DNA of 8,322 nt, taken from Microbacteriaceae bacterium (GTDB taxonomy: Bacteria; Actinomycetota; Actinomycetes; Actinomycetales; Microbacteriaceae). Shown piece after piece: positions 1-6,548 of this stretch. Where the stretch lies: the NCBI GenBank assembly GCA_947453285.1, contig CANGGA010000040.1:1-8322 (forward strand), given 5' to 3'. A model generated the notes under the pieces. The model did no database searches, was not told the DNA's origin, and was given only the letters and a program-made list of their open reading frames with translations. Made by a program: the position numbers and the translations under genes. Numbering within the stretch: the stretch's first letter is position 1; each line of letters opens with the position of its first letter.

Positions 1-666
1 CTCGAAGGTTCGTTCGCGTGCCACGACTTCTTCGGCTTCGGTCTGCTTTTGCATCACGTGCGGGTCTTGCCCGTCTTCGATTACTTTCTTGTCGCCGCCC
101 CAATCGAGCCAGCCCTTGAGAGCGTTTGCGGTTAGTTCTGGGTGAAACTGAACCGCGAGCGAATTGTTGATTGTGAATGCCTGCGAAGAAACCGGATTGC
201 GCGCGATTTCTACCGCCGTCGGCGGAACCTGCCAGTGGTCATAGTGAAACTGAAACCAGGGACCGTTACCGACTAGGTCTTGTCGGTCACTAAAAATGTA
301 AGTCCAACCGATTTCGCCCTTTGCGCCGGGAGCAACCGAGCCACCCATTGCCCGGGCAATTAGTTGCCCGCCGAAGCAGATGCCGAGCACCGGTTTGCCG
401 CTACTAACTGCCTGACGCAACCACTCGATCTCTGGCAGCAACCAGTTTCCGATGCAGGCGTCATCCCAGGCGCCCCAGGGAGCACCCATAGGAATGATTA
501 GGTCGTAGTCGTTGAAGTCAGGGAATTCGTGGTTTACGTTTGGCGCGCCGAAGTTGTCTTGGCTCACCACCAAGCGCTCCTCGATCTTGAAGCCGTGGTG
601 GCGCAATCGCTCAGAAACCGGGCCGGTCGGGCTCACGTGGTCGTGCTGAATAAACAGTGCCTTCAT
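1..666 (-). CDS. Class I glutamine amidotransferase-type hydrolase (partial, C-terminus beyond left edge)
   Basis: The reading frame is open from ATG at 666 to the left edge: 222 codons with no stop. The protein begins MKALFIQHDHVSPTGPVSER. It has the class I amidotransferase (triad) fold signature: nucleophile elbow GICFGGQ with Cys97 (residues 95-101), then FHPE with His175 and Glu177, completing a Cys-His-Glu triad. The usual GATase domain ends near residue 185; a charged tail continues to the edge. It resembles the stand-alone GMP-synthase-like amidotransferases that hydrolyse a glutamine or gamma-glutamyl amide bond in the cytoplasm; no synthase domain is seen. It is divergent from a glutamine synthetase-family ligase across 117 bases. 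I infer that it may hydrolyse a gamma-glutamyl product of that pathway, the role PuuD plays in E. coli putrescine breakdown, although PuuD belongs to a different GATase subfamily. A weak GAAAG site lies 6 bases before the ATG. Family call firm; substrate unknown. Confidence 0.88.
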   Translation of the reverse strand, partial: MKALFIQHDHVSPTGPVSERLRHHGFKIEERLVVSQDNFGAPNVNHEFPDFNDYDLIIPMGAPWGAWDDACIGNWLLPEIEWLRQAVSSGKPVLGICFGGQLIARAMGGSVAPGAKGEIGWTYIFSDRQDLVGNGPWFQFHYDHWQVPPTAVEIARNPVSSQAFTINNSLAVQFHPELTANALKGWLDWGGDKKVIEDGQDPHVMQKQTEAEEVVARERTFE

Positions 667-783
667 CGTCAACTTTCATAACGTTTTGAAAATCTGCGGT
701 TTTGCATCTATCGCCTAAGGCTATTATTTCGTTTGAGCCCTAACGATGTTGTTAGAAAGCACTTTTGTTATCTAGGAGTTGCA
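667..783. promoter_or_regulatory. Divergent intergenic region between amidotransferase and GS-like ligase
   Basis: This 117-base gap must hold the promoters for both divergent genes. On the plus strand a TATTAT hexamer (722-727, 5 of 6 to the -10 consensus) would place a start near 734, giving a leader of about 50 bases to the ATG at 784; no good -35 is visible. Small symmetries are present: GCCTAAGGC at 713-721, and CTAAC (740-744) against GTTAG (751-755) with a 6-base spacer. The hexamer AACGAT inside the second also occurs twice in the permease upstream region. Promoter placement is tentative. Confidence 0.35.
774..778 (+). promoter_or_regulatory. Shine-Dalgarno site that fixes the GS-like ligase start at 784
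   Basis: AGGAG lies 5 bases upstream of ATG 784. This favours 784 over the longer in-frame TTG at 733, which would add 17 residues (MSPNDVVRKHFCYLGVA) unlike the family's N-terminus and has no comparable site upstream. Confidence 0.8.
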
Positions 784-2136
784 ATGAAGCACGACCTTGT
801 AGCGTTGCGCGAAGATCTTCAGTCTCGCAATATCGATGTTCTTCGATTCATGTATGCCGATGTTCTCGGCATTCCGCGAGCCAAAGACATGCTGGTTAGC
901 CAGCTAGATAAGTCTGCGCATAGCGGCCCAGCTTTCTGCCAGGGCGTTTGGGTGACCACCACTAGAGGTGGAGTTCTCGATGCAAACAACATTGCCTCGG
1001 ATGGCTTGCAAGATTTGATTAGCCAAATTGACCCGAGCACGATTCGCGAATTGCCGTGGGAGCCGGGCGTCGCATATGTACTAGTCGATGCATACAACCC
1101 AGACATGACCGAAAACATGATGTCGCCACGCATGGTGCTTCGCAAAGTCATTGCCGAATACAACGCGCTTGGTTTGCAACCGGTTTGTGGCCCAGAACTC
1201 GAGTTCTACATTGCCGACCGCACCGAAGATGGCGGTTACAAACGTTCGCTTGAGCGCACCGGTCGCGTTTATACCTCTGGCACTCTGGTTGACCCAAACG
1301 GAACCTTCTTGCATCTTTTGCGCATGCTCGATCAACTCGAAATCGGGGTCTTCGCAGGAAACCACGAATTCAGCCCATCGCAATATGAGATCAACCTCTG
1401 GCACAGCGAAGCACTCGATGCGGCAGATCGAACATTTATTTTTAAAACTGCAATCAAAGAGGTTGTTGCCCGTGCCGGGCAGCACGCGACCTTTGTCGGC
1501 AAGCCTTGGGGTGACGAGGGCGGAAGCGGATTCCACTTGCACTTCTCGGTGACCGACATGAACGGCGTGAACCAGATGCACGATGGAGTCGGCGGTCTTT
1601 CTGAAACCGCGATGAAGATGATCGCCGGCATCACCAAGAACGCCGCGGGACTAACCGCATTCACCAACCCAACCGTCAACGCCTTTAAGCGTCTAGGCCC
1701 AGACACCTTGGCGCCATTCCGCGCCAACTGGGGCTATGACAACCGCAGCTGCATGCTTCGTGTGCCGCCAGAGCGCGGCTCTGGAACTCGTCTTGAGGTT
1801 CGAGTCGGCGATGGAGCTGCCAACCCATACCTAGTGATTGCCAGCGTTTTGGCTGCAGCGCTCGATGGCATCAAGAACAATCTCGCAGCGCCAGAGCCGG
1901 CAGAGGGCATGGCCTATGACAACGAGAGCGCGCCAATCTTGCCTCTCACATTCACCGAGGCACTCGATGCCCTCGAGTCGAATGAGGCGTTTATGAAGTA
2001 CATGGCGAAAGAACTCGTTGCCGTTCACCTAGTCATGAAGCGCGATGAAATTGAGCGCTACAACGCCGAGGTTGCCGACCCAAGCACTCGCGATGTTACC
2101 CAGTGGGAGATCGACGAATATTTCGCAGACTACTAA
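784..2136 (+). CDS. Glutamine synthetase-family ligase, probably gamma-glutamyl-amine (polyamine/ethanolamine) synthetase
   Basis: A 450-residue cytoplasmic ATP-dependent ligase, close to the size of bacterial GSI. Residues are numbered from ATG 784. The N-terminal beta-grasp domain covers about 1-110 and the catalytic barrel about 115-450. Motifs in order: GPELEFY (136-142), HEFSPSQYE (194-202), KPWGDEGGSGFHLH (240-253, His251), NPTVNAFKRL (295-304), the Arg-rich NRSCMLRVP (320-328) and RLEVRVGDGAANPY (336-349). Metal, ATP and glutamate ligands are therefore present. By hand alignment to E. coli GlnA, the ammonium-site residues Asp50 and Glu327 fall on Cys52 and Leu309, so the acceptor is probably not ammonia. 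The NLYDLPP adenylylation motif is missing. This fits gamma-glutamylputrescine (PuuA), gamma-glutamylpolyamine (GlnA3) or gamma-glutamylethanolamide (GlnA4) synthetases, and the nearby permease and amidotransferase fit too. The acceptor cannot be read from sequence. A strong hairpin terminator follows. Confidence 0.9.
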   Translation: MKHDLVALREDLQSRNIDVLRFMYADVLGIPRAKDMLVSQLDKSAHSGPAFCQGVWVTTTRGGVLDANNIASDGLQDLISQIDPSTIRELPWEPGVAYVLVDAYNPDMTENMMSPRMVLRKVIAEYNALGLQPVCGPELEFYIADRTEDGGYKRSLERTGRVYTSGTLVDPNGTFLHLLRMLDQLEIGVFAGNHEFSPSQYEINLWHSEALDAADRTFIFKTAIKEVVARAGQHATFVGKPWGDEGGSGFHLHFSVTDMNGVNQMHDGVGGLSETAMKMIAGITKNAAGLTAFTNPTVNAFKRLGPDTLAPFRANWGYDNRSCMLRVPPERGSGTRLEVRVGDGAANPYLVIASVLAAALDGIKNNLAAPEPAEGMAYDNESAPILPLTFTEALDALESNEAFMKYMAKELVAVHLVMKRDEIERYNAEVADPSTRDVTQWEIDEYFADY

Positions 2137-2148
2137 ATCGCTGAATTA

Positions 2149-2180
2149 CAAAAAGCCCCGAGAAATCTCGGGGCTTTTTG
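2149..2180. terminator. Bidirectional rho-independent terminator
   Basis: A perfect 15-bp inverted repeat, CAAAAAGCCCCGAGA (2149-2163) against TCTCGGGGCTTTTTG (2166-2180), with a 2-base centre (about 4 unpaired in practice). The A-run on the left and T-run on the right give a U-tract on either strand. It sits between the stop of the GS-like ligase (2136) and the stop of the convergent decarboxylase-family gene (2192), so it can end both transcripts. Confidence 0.95.
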
Positions 2181-2191
2181 TTTGCGAAAAC

Positions 2192-3001
2192 TTAGTTGTT
2201 GAGTGAGCGGTCTTCGACCAGGGTTCCGCCGTTGAAGGTAACACCAACCTCGCGGTAGTAGCCACCGAGAATTTCTTTCACCGGAAGAATCGAATTCAAT
2301 TCATCCCACTGTGAATCACCGAGAGTAAGTTCGGCGTCACCTACCCAAGGTTCACCAAGGTCTGCATCGACACCACCCATGGTGATCAGCTGGTCCATCG
2401 AGTTGCCGGCGCCCGGAACGATTGACGGCATCCAGCGTGAGTGCAACATCTTGTGACCATTCACGAAACCGTTGTTGTCGCTTGGTTTGCGAAGAGTGAC
2501 AACTGCGCTTGCGAGTCTGTGGTCATATGCAGAAAGTGTTGCGCCAATCTTTGCGCCTGCCTCAAGCTTTGGTGTTGCCTTGCCGCGGTTAAAGACTCGG
2601 GTGACGTGAACCGAGCCGAGTTTCTTCGGGTAGCCCTGATACATTCCGCGAGCGATCGCGAAGTCTTTGGTTACCCAGATCGCAACGCAGCGCGAATAAG
2701 TCACGCCCTTGTGCTTGCAACGCACGACAACGAAAGCCTCAAGATATTGCGAACGAATCGGGTCGAGCAGCTCGGCGCCACCCTCGCTGCAGCTCTGCCA
2801 GTCGGCCCAAATGATTGCGACCGCTCCAGGCTGCTCATCGGCAAGTTCGATGTCGGCTGGCAAGATGGCTCGAACGTTCTTCGGGTCGGTTAGGTATTCG
2901 ACCGTCAGAAGGGTTCCCGAGTAATACCAGGGCATGTTCGGCACCAACGCGCTCTTGCCTGTTGGGGTCAGTGGGGCAATGAATCCGTGCAATTCGCTCA
3001 T
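2192..3001 (-). CDS. Acetoacetate decarboxylase (ADC) family protein
   Basis: A 269-residue soluble protein, a normal length for the ADC family (about 240-270). The clearest mark is YQGYPKKLG at residues 121-129: Lys126-Lys127 match the Schiff-base lysine and the neighbouring pKa-tuning lysine (Lys115/Lys116) of clostridial acetoacetate decarboxylase. The segment QYLEAFVVVRC (85-95) matches the family's strand carrying an acidic active-site residue. The active site therefore looks intact, supporting decarboxylation or a related imine-forming reaction (retro-aldol, cyclisation), as family members differ in chemistry. The gene is convergent with the GS-like ligase and divergent from the permease, an unusual setting for a ketone-pathway enzyme: no CoA-transferase or thiolase gene is visible. 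No Shine-Dalgarno site precedes ATG 3001; a TACTCT element lies 7 bases upstream, suggesting a leaderless mRNA. Family firm, substrate unknown. Confidence 0.85.
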   Translation of the reverse strand: MSELHGFIAPLTPTGKSALVPNMPWYYSGTLLTVEYLTDPKNVRAILPADIELADEQPGAVAIIWADWQSCSEGGAELLDPIRSQYLEAFVVVRCKHKGVTYSRCVAIWVTKDFAIARGMYQGYPKKLGSVHVTRVFNRGKATPKLEAGAKIGATLSAYDHRLASAVVTLRKPSDNNGFVNGHKMLHSRWMPSIVPGAGNSMDQLITMGGVDADLGEPWVGDAELTLGDSQWDELNSILPVKEILGGYYREVGVTFNGGTLVEDRSLNN

Positions 3002-3008
3002 GTTGAAA

Positions 3009-3014
3009 AGAGTA
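3009..3014 (-). promoter_or_regulatory. -10 element of a probable leaderless promoter for the ADC-family gene
   Basis: Read on the minus strand, TACTCT is followed by 7 bases (TTTCAAC) and then the ATG, so transcription would begin at about the A of the start codon. This fits the TANNNT rule of actinobacterial leaderless promoters and the lack of any Shine-Dalgarno site. No convincing -35 is seen. Confidence 0.5.
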
Positions 3015-3055
3015 GCGAATCATTAGTGTCCGAATAATCACGGCTTAGCCACCTT

Positions 3056-3061
3056 TATAAC
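3056..3061 (+). promoter_or_regulatory. Candidate -10 element for the permease
   Basis: TATAAC matches 5 of 6 bases of the -10 consensus and would start a transcript near 3068, giving a leader of roughly 115 bases before ATG 3182. The matching -35 region (around 3033-3038) is poor, so this is only a candidate. Confidence 0.3.
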
Positions 3062-3074
3062 GATTCGGCAAACG

Positions 3075-3109
3075 GGCCGCCAAAGCGGTCTGTCAACTTG
3101 CAAACCGCT
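3075..3109 (+). promoter_or_regulatory. Two mutually exclusive hairpins in the permease leader
   Basis: Hairpin A pairs 3075-3080 (GGCCGC) with 3085-3090 (GCGGTC) around a CAAA loop, with one G-U pair. Hairpin B pairs 3084-3089 (AGCGGT) with 3104-3109 (ACCGCT) around a 14-base loop, inside a weaker CGGC/GCCG closure (3066-3069 with 3111-3114). Both need 3085-3089, so only one can form. An imperfect direct repeat, GCAAAC followed by eight similar bases (3068-3081 and 3100-3113, 11 of 14 identical), underlies the alternative. It matches no riboswitch class I recognise. Confidence 0.25.
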
Positions 3110-3132
3110 CGCCGATTCAGCACTCTTAGAGA

Positions 3133-3154
3133 AATCGTTCACATCCGAACGATT
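3133..3154. promoter_or_regulatory. Perfect inverted repeat upstream of the permease, likely operator
   Basis: Arms AATCGTTC (3133-3140) and GAACGATT (3147-3154) are perfect complements around a 6-base spacer ACATCC: 22 bases with dyad symmetry, the size expected for a dimeric repressor such as a GntR- or TetR-family protein. It lies 27 bases before the permease ATG and 12 bases before its Shine-Dalgarno site. The right arm overlaps one of three CGATTCNG copies in this gap (3061-3068, 3113-3120, 3150-3157). No regulator gene is in the window. Confidence 0.45.
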
Positions 3155-3165
3155 CTGTACTCAAT

Positions 3166-3171
3166 GAGGAG
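3166..3171 (+). promoter_or_regulatory. Shine-Dalgarno site for the permease start at 3182
   Basis: GAGGAG lies 10 bases before ATG 3182. Two other in-frame ATGs lie upstream (3098 and 3164). The latter overlaps this site, and neither has a ribosome binding site of its own, so 3182 is preferred. Confidence 0.75.
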
Positions 3172-3181
3172 ACAAACACAG

Positions 3182-4645
3182 ATGTCAGAAAAAGACACCC
3201 AGCTCAAGAAGGGTCGACTCGGTGTTCTCGGGATCGTCTTCTTCGTTGTAGCTGCTTCAGCGCCTTTGGTCGGCATGACCGGTGCAGTTCCAGTAGCAAT
3301 CGTCGCCGGCAATGGCGCAGCCGCTTCGGGCACATATGTTGCCGTCGGTCTAATTCTTTTGTTGTTCAGCGTTGGTTACACCCGCATGAGCAGCCAGGTC
3401 ACTAACGCCGGAGCATTCTTTGCATACGTGGGCAAGGGGCTCGGCAAGCACATGGGCGTTGCTTCTGCTTTCGCATCGCTAGTCGGTTACATCACCATTC
3501 AGTTGGCAATCTACGGATTCTTCGGTGGCTTGCTTGCGTTGCAAACCGGAATGCTCACCTGGTGGGCCTGGGCAATTATCGGATGGCTTGTCGTCACCGG
3601 TCTGTCGTTGCTATCGGTTGACGTTGGCGCAAAGGTGCTCGGAACACTTATGGTTCTCGAATTGCTTTCGCTCGTGATCATGGCCGTTGCAATTTTGATA
3701 AACGGTGGGCCAGAGGGTATGAACTTTGAGGCTGCGTTCTCACCTGCAAATATTTTTGCCGGTGGTTTCGAAGGTGGCGCCGGAATCGCAATCGCATTTG
3801 CCTTTGCGTCTTTCATTGGTTTCGAAGCAACTGCGATTTATGGCGAAGAGTCGAAAGACCCTAAGCGTGCGGTTCCTCGTGCGACCTACTGGGCAATCGG
3901 AATCATCACCGCACTTTTCGGTTTGGTTTCATTTGCAATGGTCACCGGCTTCGGTGCAAGCAAGGTCATCGACCAGGTGCTTGCAACTTCAGACGGCCTT
4001 GCTAACCCAGCCGGCGCAGTGTTCGCACTCGCTGGCCAGTATGTCGGCCCATGGCTTCCAGAGGTAATGAGCTGGCTAGTTGTTTCGAGCCTTTTCGCAG
4101 GCTTGCTCGCTTTTCAGAACGCGGCATCACGCTACTTCTTTGCGCTTGGCCGCGGTGGAGTCTTGCCTAAGTCACTCGGCAAGACCAACCCAGCCGGTGC
4201 ACCGCAGAACGGCGTAATCGTCACTTCGGCTATCGCCTTGGTTGTCATTGCAGGCTTCGCAGTTGCGGGTCTTGATGGCATCGGCAACCTCTTCTTCTGG
4301 ATGAGTGCGGTGACAGCAGTTGCGATTATCTTCGTTGAGATTTTGGTTTCGATTGCAATCGTTGCTCACTTTTCGAAGAACAAGGGCGCGAACGTTTGGC
4401 AGGGAACCATCGCTCCAATCGTGGCTGCAATCGGCCTAGCCCTTGGTGAGTACTTGCTAATGAGCCGCTTCAACTTGCTCGGTTCACTTGCTCCAACTCC
4501 TGAGCGAGCAGGCAATGCCTGGGATCTCTCGCCTCTGGGTTGGTTCCTAGTGCTCTCACCATTCATCGCCGCTGTTATCGGCTACATCGTTTCAACGATG
4601 AACAAGCACGAGAACAGCGATTTGGTGAACGATATTCTCTCGTAG
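3182..4645 (+). CDS. APC-superfamily amino acid/polyamine permease
   Basis: A 487-residue integral membrane transporter counted from ATG 3182. About twelve hydrophobic segments are visible, near residues 14-40, 50-67, 93-120, 127-147, 152-173, 197-220, 236-256, 293-313, 346-364, 368-396, 406-427 and 452-472. The N-terminal GRLGVLGIVFFVVAASAPLV gives the helix-1 region, where APC carriers bind the substrate amino group. FIGFEATAIYGEESKDPKRAVPRA (211-234) is the classic APC motif of helix 6 and the following loop. The carrier probably imports an amino acid or amine by proton or sodium symport or exchange. Next to a GS-like gamma-glutamyl ligase, an amine such as putrescine or ethanolamine is plausible, as for PuuP, but the substrate cannot be read from sequence. 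A perfect inverted repeat and a structured leader upstream suggest regulated expression. It ends in tandem stops (TAG TAA) and a hairpin terminator. Confidence 0.88.
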   Translation: MSEKDTQLKKGRLGVLGIVFFVVAASAPLVGMTGAVPVAIVAGNGAAASGTYVAVGLILLLFSVGYTRMSSQVTNAGAFFAYVGKGLGKHMGVASAFASLVGYITIQLAIYGFFGGLLALQTGMLTWWAWAIIGWLVVTGLSLLSVDVGAKVLGTLMVLELLSLVIMAVAILINGGPEGMNFEAAFSPANIFAGGFEGGAGIAIAFAFASFIGFEATAIYGEESKDPKRAVPRATYWAIGIITALFGLVSFAMVTGFGASKVIDQVLATSDGLANPAGAVFALAGQYVGPWLPEVMSWLVVSSLFAGLLAFQNAASRYFFALGRGGVLPKSLGKTNPAGAPQNGVIVTSAIALVVIAGFAVAGLDGIGNLFFWMSAVTAVAIIFVEILVSIAIVAHFSKNKGANVWQGTIAPIVAAIGLALGEYLLMSRFNLLGSLAPTPERAGNAWDLSPLGWFLVLSPFIAAVIGYIVSTMNKHENSDLVNDILS

Positions 4646-4656
4646 TAAACAACAAG

Positions 4657-4694
4657 AAAAGTTGGCTCGGGCAATTGCCTGGGCCAACTTTTTT
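4657..4694. terminator. Rho-independent terminator between permease and P-type ATPase
   Basis: AAAAGTTGGC (4657-4666) pairs with GCCAACTTTT (4683-4692). The stem continues inward with G-U and G-C pairs to a GGC/GCC step around an AATT loop, and a run of six T (4689-4694) follows. It lies 12 bases after the permease stop. On the other strand TTTTCTT follows the stem, so it may also terminate the convergent ATPase gene that stops at 4710. Confidence 0.9.
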
Positions 4695-4709
4695 AAGCGA
4701 ATTGCTGCG

Positions 4710-6548
4710 CTAGCGAGATTTGATTTTCGAACGAAGCGGAGTTAGAGCCCAAAGAATTGCAGCGGCATCGATTGCCTCCTGCGCGATGGCGCTCTGAGTT
4801 GCATTGATGATTGCGAACGAGGCAGCAAACATGGCGACAACTGCCAGTGCCATTCCAATCAGCCCTGCCTGGGTTGCTTTTCTAAAGGAACCCTGTGCAA
4901 CGTCTACTGCAAGAGCCAGGTGGCTAATCGAATCTTCAATGATGACAACATCGGCCGCTTCGCTCGCCGCGGTTGCTCCGCGAGCACCCATCGCTATGCC
5001 GATAGAAGCTGCTGCCAGAGCCGGTGCATCGTTTATTCCATCGCCAACCAAAATCACAGGATGCTGGCTATGCAACATCTCGTTTTGCACCAGTTCGAGT
5101 TTCATTTCGGGTGTGCAGTTTGCGAAAATTTGGTCTGCTCCGATGAGCGCACCTATTTCATTTGCGGCTTTATCTTGGTCGCCTGAAACCAGAATGATTT
5201 TGGCAACGCCAAGGTTTCTCAAGGCCGTAATGGTTTCGAGAGTCTCCTCGCGAATCGGGTCATTCATTCCGAGAAGCCCAACCAGGTCTTCGTTCACCCA
5301 GATGGCAACCAGCAGTGTCGATTGGAGTCTTGCCCACGATGGCATTGCACCATCTGGCTGGCCAACGCGCACTCGTTTGCCTGCAACCAATCCGGTGATT
5401 TGCCTGCCGTGCTCCTCTTTGACCTCGGTCACCGAGAGTGCCTCTAATTGCAAGGCTTCGGCGGCTTCAACGATTGCTCGGGCAACTACGTGCGGGCTGT
5501 GGCGCTCGAGACTCGCAGCCAGGCGCAAAATCTCTCTCACATCTGCACCCTCTGCGAAAGCTGATTCGGTGACCTCTGGGCCACCGCGGGTAAGGGTGCC
5601 AGTCTTGTCGAGCATCACGGTCTTGGCCTTTGCGAGCAGTTCTAGCGAGTCTCCGCCCTTGATGAGAGCGCCGTGAGCCGCTGATTTTGACATTCCTGAA
5701 ATCAACGCAACCGGAATAGCCAAGATCAAAGGGCACGGGGTGGCAGCGATTAACACAGCGACAGCGACGTGAACGTCTTTGCTGATCAACCAGGTTGCAG
5801 CGGTCAAGATCAGAGTAAGCGGAACAAACCAGAGTGCCCAGCGGTTTGCCAGTCTCACCGAGGTTGCCGAGTTAGCAGAAGCCTGCTGCACCAGACGAAC
5901 TAGATTCGCATAGGTCGAGTCGTTTGCGCTGGTGTTCACGGTCAGCTCAATGCTCGAACCGCTGTTGACGACTCCAGAAGAAACAGTTTCGCCAGTCATT
6001 CGCAAGACCGGCATCGGTTCGCCGGTTAGTGCTGACTCATCGAGTTCGGCGTCTGTTTTTAGAACACCATCCAGTGGAACAACTTCGCCACTTAAAACCA
6101 AAATGGTTTGACCAATCGAAACATCTGCCAGCAAGACGTTTTTGGTTGCAGCTTTTTCGAGAACCAGATGTGCCTCGCGTGGCGCTCTTTCTAGAAGTGC
6201 TTTGAGCTCGGCCTGAGATTTTCCCTTTGCCCAATTTTCTAGGGCACGGCCGGTGGCCAACATCAATGACACGATCGCGGTGGCGACGTATTCGCCAACG
6301 GCCAATCCGGCGATAATTGCCAGCAGCGCCAAAGAGTCGCTTGCCAGTTCGCGGTTTCTGAGTGTTTCGTATGTCCACTTCGCGGCAAGAGCAGCACCAA
6401 CCATTGAACCAGCGATAAAAAACGCGTTGCTAAGCATCGCAATGTTTAGTGTGGCGAGACCGAGTGCGAGCGAAAAGACGGTGGTTACCAAGAACCAGTT
6501 GCGCGCTATCGAATTTTTCACCACCCGCCTAGTCTCGCACCTAGGCAT
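4710..6548 (-). CDS. P1B-type heavy-metal-transporting ATPase (TPCPL motif)
   Basis: A 612-residue membrane pump that moves a transition-metal ion using ATP. Domains in order: hydrophobic helices within about 17-100; actuator domain with TGEP (175-178); helices about 235-283 carrying the metal motif TPCPL (270-274, Cys272); phosphorylation loop DKTGTLT (Asp314); HSPH (350-353), matching the P1B SEHP region; hinge GDGINDAP (502-509); final helices about 558-604. It is short for the family (usually 650-900): there is no N-terminal GMTCxxC domain and no C-terminal extension. TPCPL replaces the CPC of copper/zinc pumps; as I recall, TPC(P) marks the P1B-5 group (Nia-like, nickel/iron) or unassigned pumps, so substrate and direction are open. 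The usual nucleotide-site GxG reads GRQ (381-383). The start is uncertain: ATG 6548 has no ribosome site and sits 11 bases from the divergent gene; GTG at 6524 or 6521 is possible. Confidence 0.88.
   Translation of the reverse strand: MPRCETRRVVKNSIARNWFLVTTVFSLALGLATLNIAMLSNAFFIAGSMVGAALAAKWTYETLRNRELASDSLALLAIIAGLAVGEYVATAIVSLMLATGRALENWAKGKSQAELKALLERAPREAHLVLEKAATKNVLLADVSIGQTILVLSGEVVPLDGVLKTDAELDESALTGEPMPVLRMTGETVSSGVVNSGSSIELTVNTSANDSTYANLVRLVQQASANSATSVRLANRWALWFVPLTLILTAATWLISKDVHVAVAVLIAATPCPLILAIPVALISGMSKSAAHGALIKGGDSLELLAKAKTVMLDKTGTLTRGGPEVTESAFAEGADVREILRLAASLERHSPHVVARAIVEAAEALQLEALSVTEVKEEHGRQITGLVAGKRVRVGQPDGAMPSWARLQSTLLVAIWVNEDLVGLLGMNDPIREETLETITALRNLGVAKIILVSGDQDKAANEIGALIGADQIFANCTPEMKLELVQNEMLHSQHPVILVGDGINDAPALAAASIGIAMGARGATAASEAADVVIIEDSISHLALAVDVAQGSFRKATQAGLIGMALAVVAMFAASFAIINATQSAIAQEAIDAAAILWALTPLRSKIKSR

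Noticed and set aside
713..755. Small dyads before the GS-like ligase (GCCTAAGGC; CTAAC-N6-GTTAG) as operators.
   Set aside because: Arms of 4-5 bases are expected by chance in a 117-base gap. They are mentioned only as part of the intergenic description.
733..783. A 17-residue N-terminal extension of the GS-like ligase from TTG 733.
   Set aside because: A strong AGGAG site 5 bases before ATG 784 and a family-typical N-terminus from 784 make the longer form unlikely.
2441..2924. Open frames on the plus strand opposite the ADC-family gene.
   Set aside because: They are Cys- and Ser-rich compositions with no domain, overlapping a gene with an intact catalytic motif on the other strand.
3098..3181. 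Extended permease start at ATG 3098 or ATG 3164.
   Set aside because: The added residues are Arg-rich and not part of the transporter, the segment contains the inverted repeat, and the ribosome site is correctly spaced only for 3182.
4804..5676. A 290-codon open frame on the plus strand, opposite the P-type ATPase.
   Set aside because: The translation is Ser/Ala/Thr/Arg-rich with no recognisable domain, and the opposite strand encodes every expected P1B motif. It is an antisense shadow.
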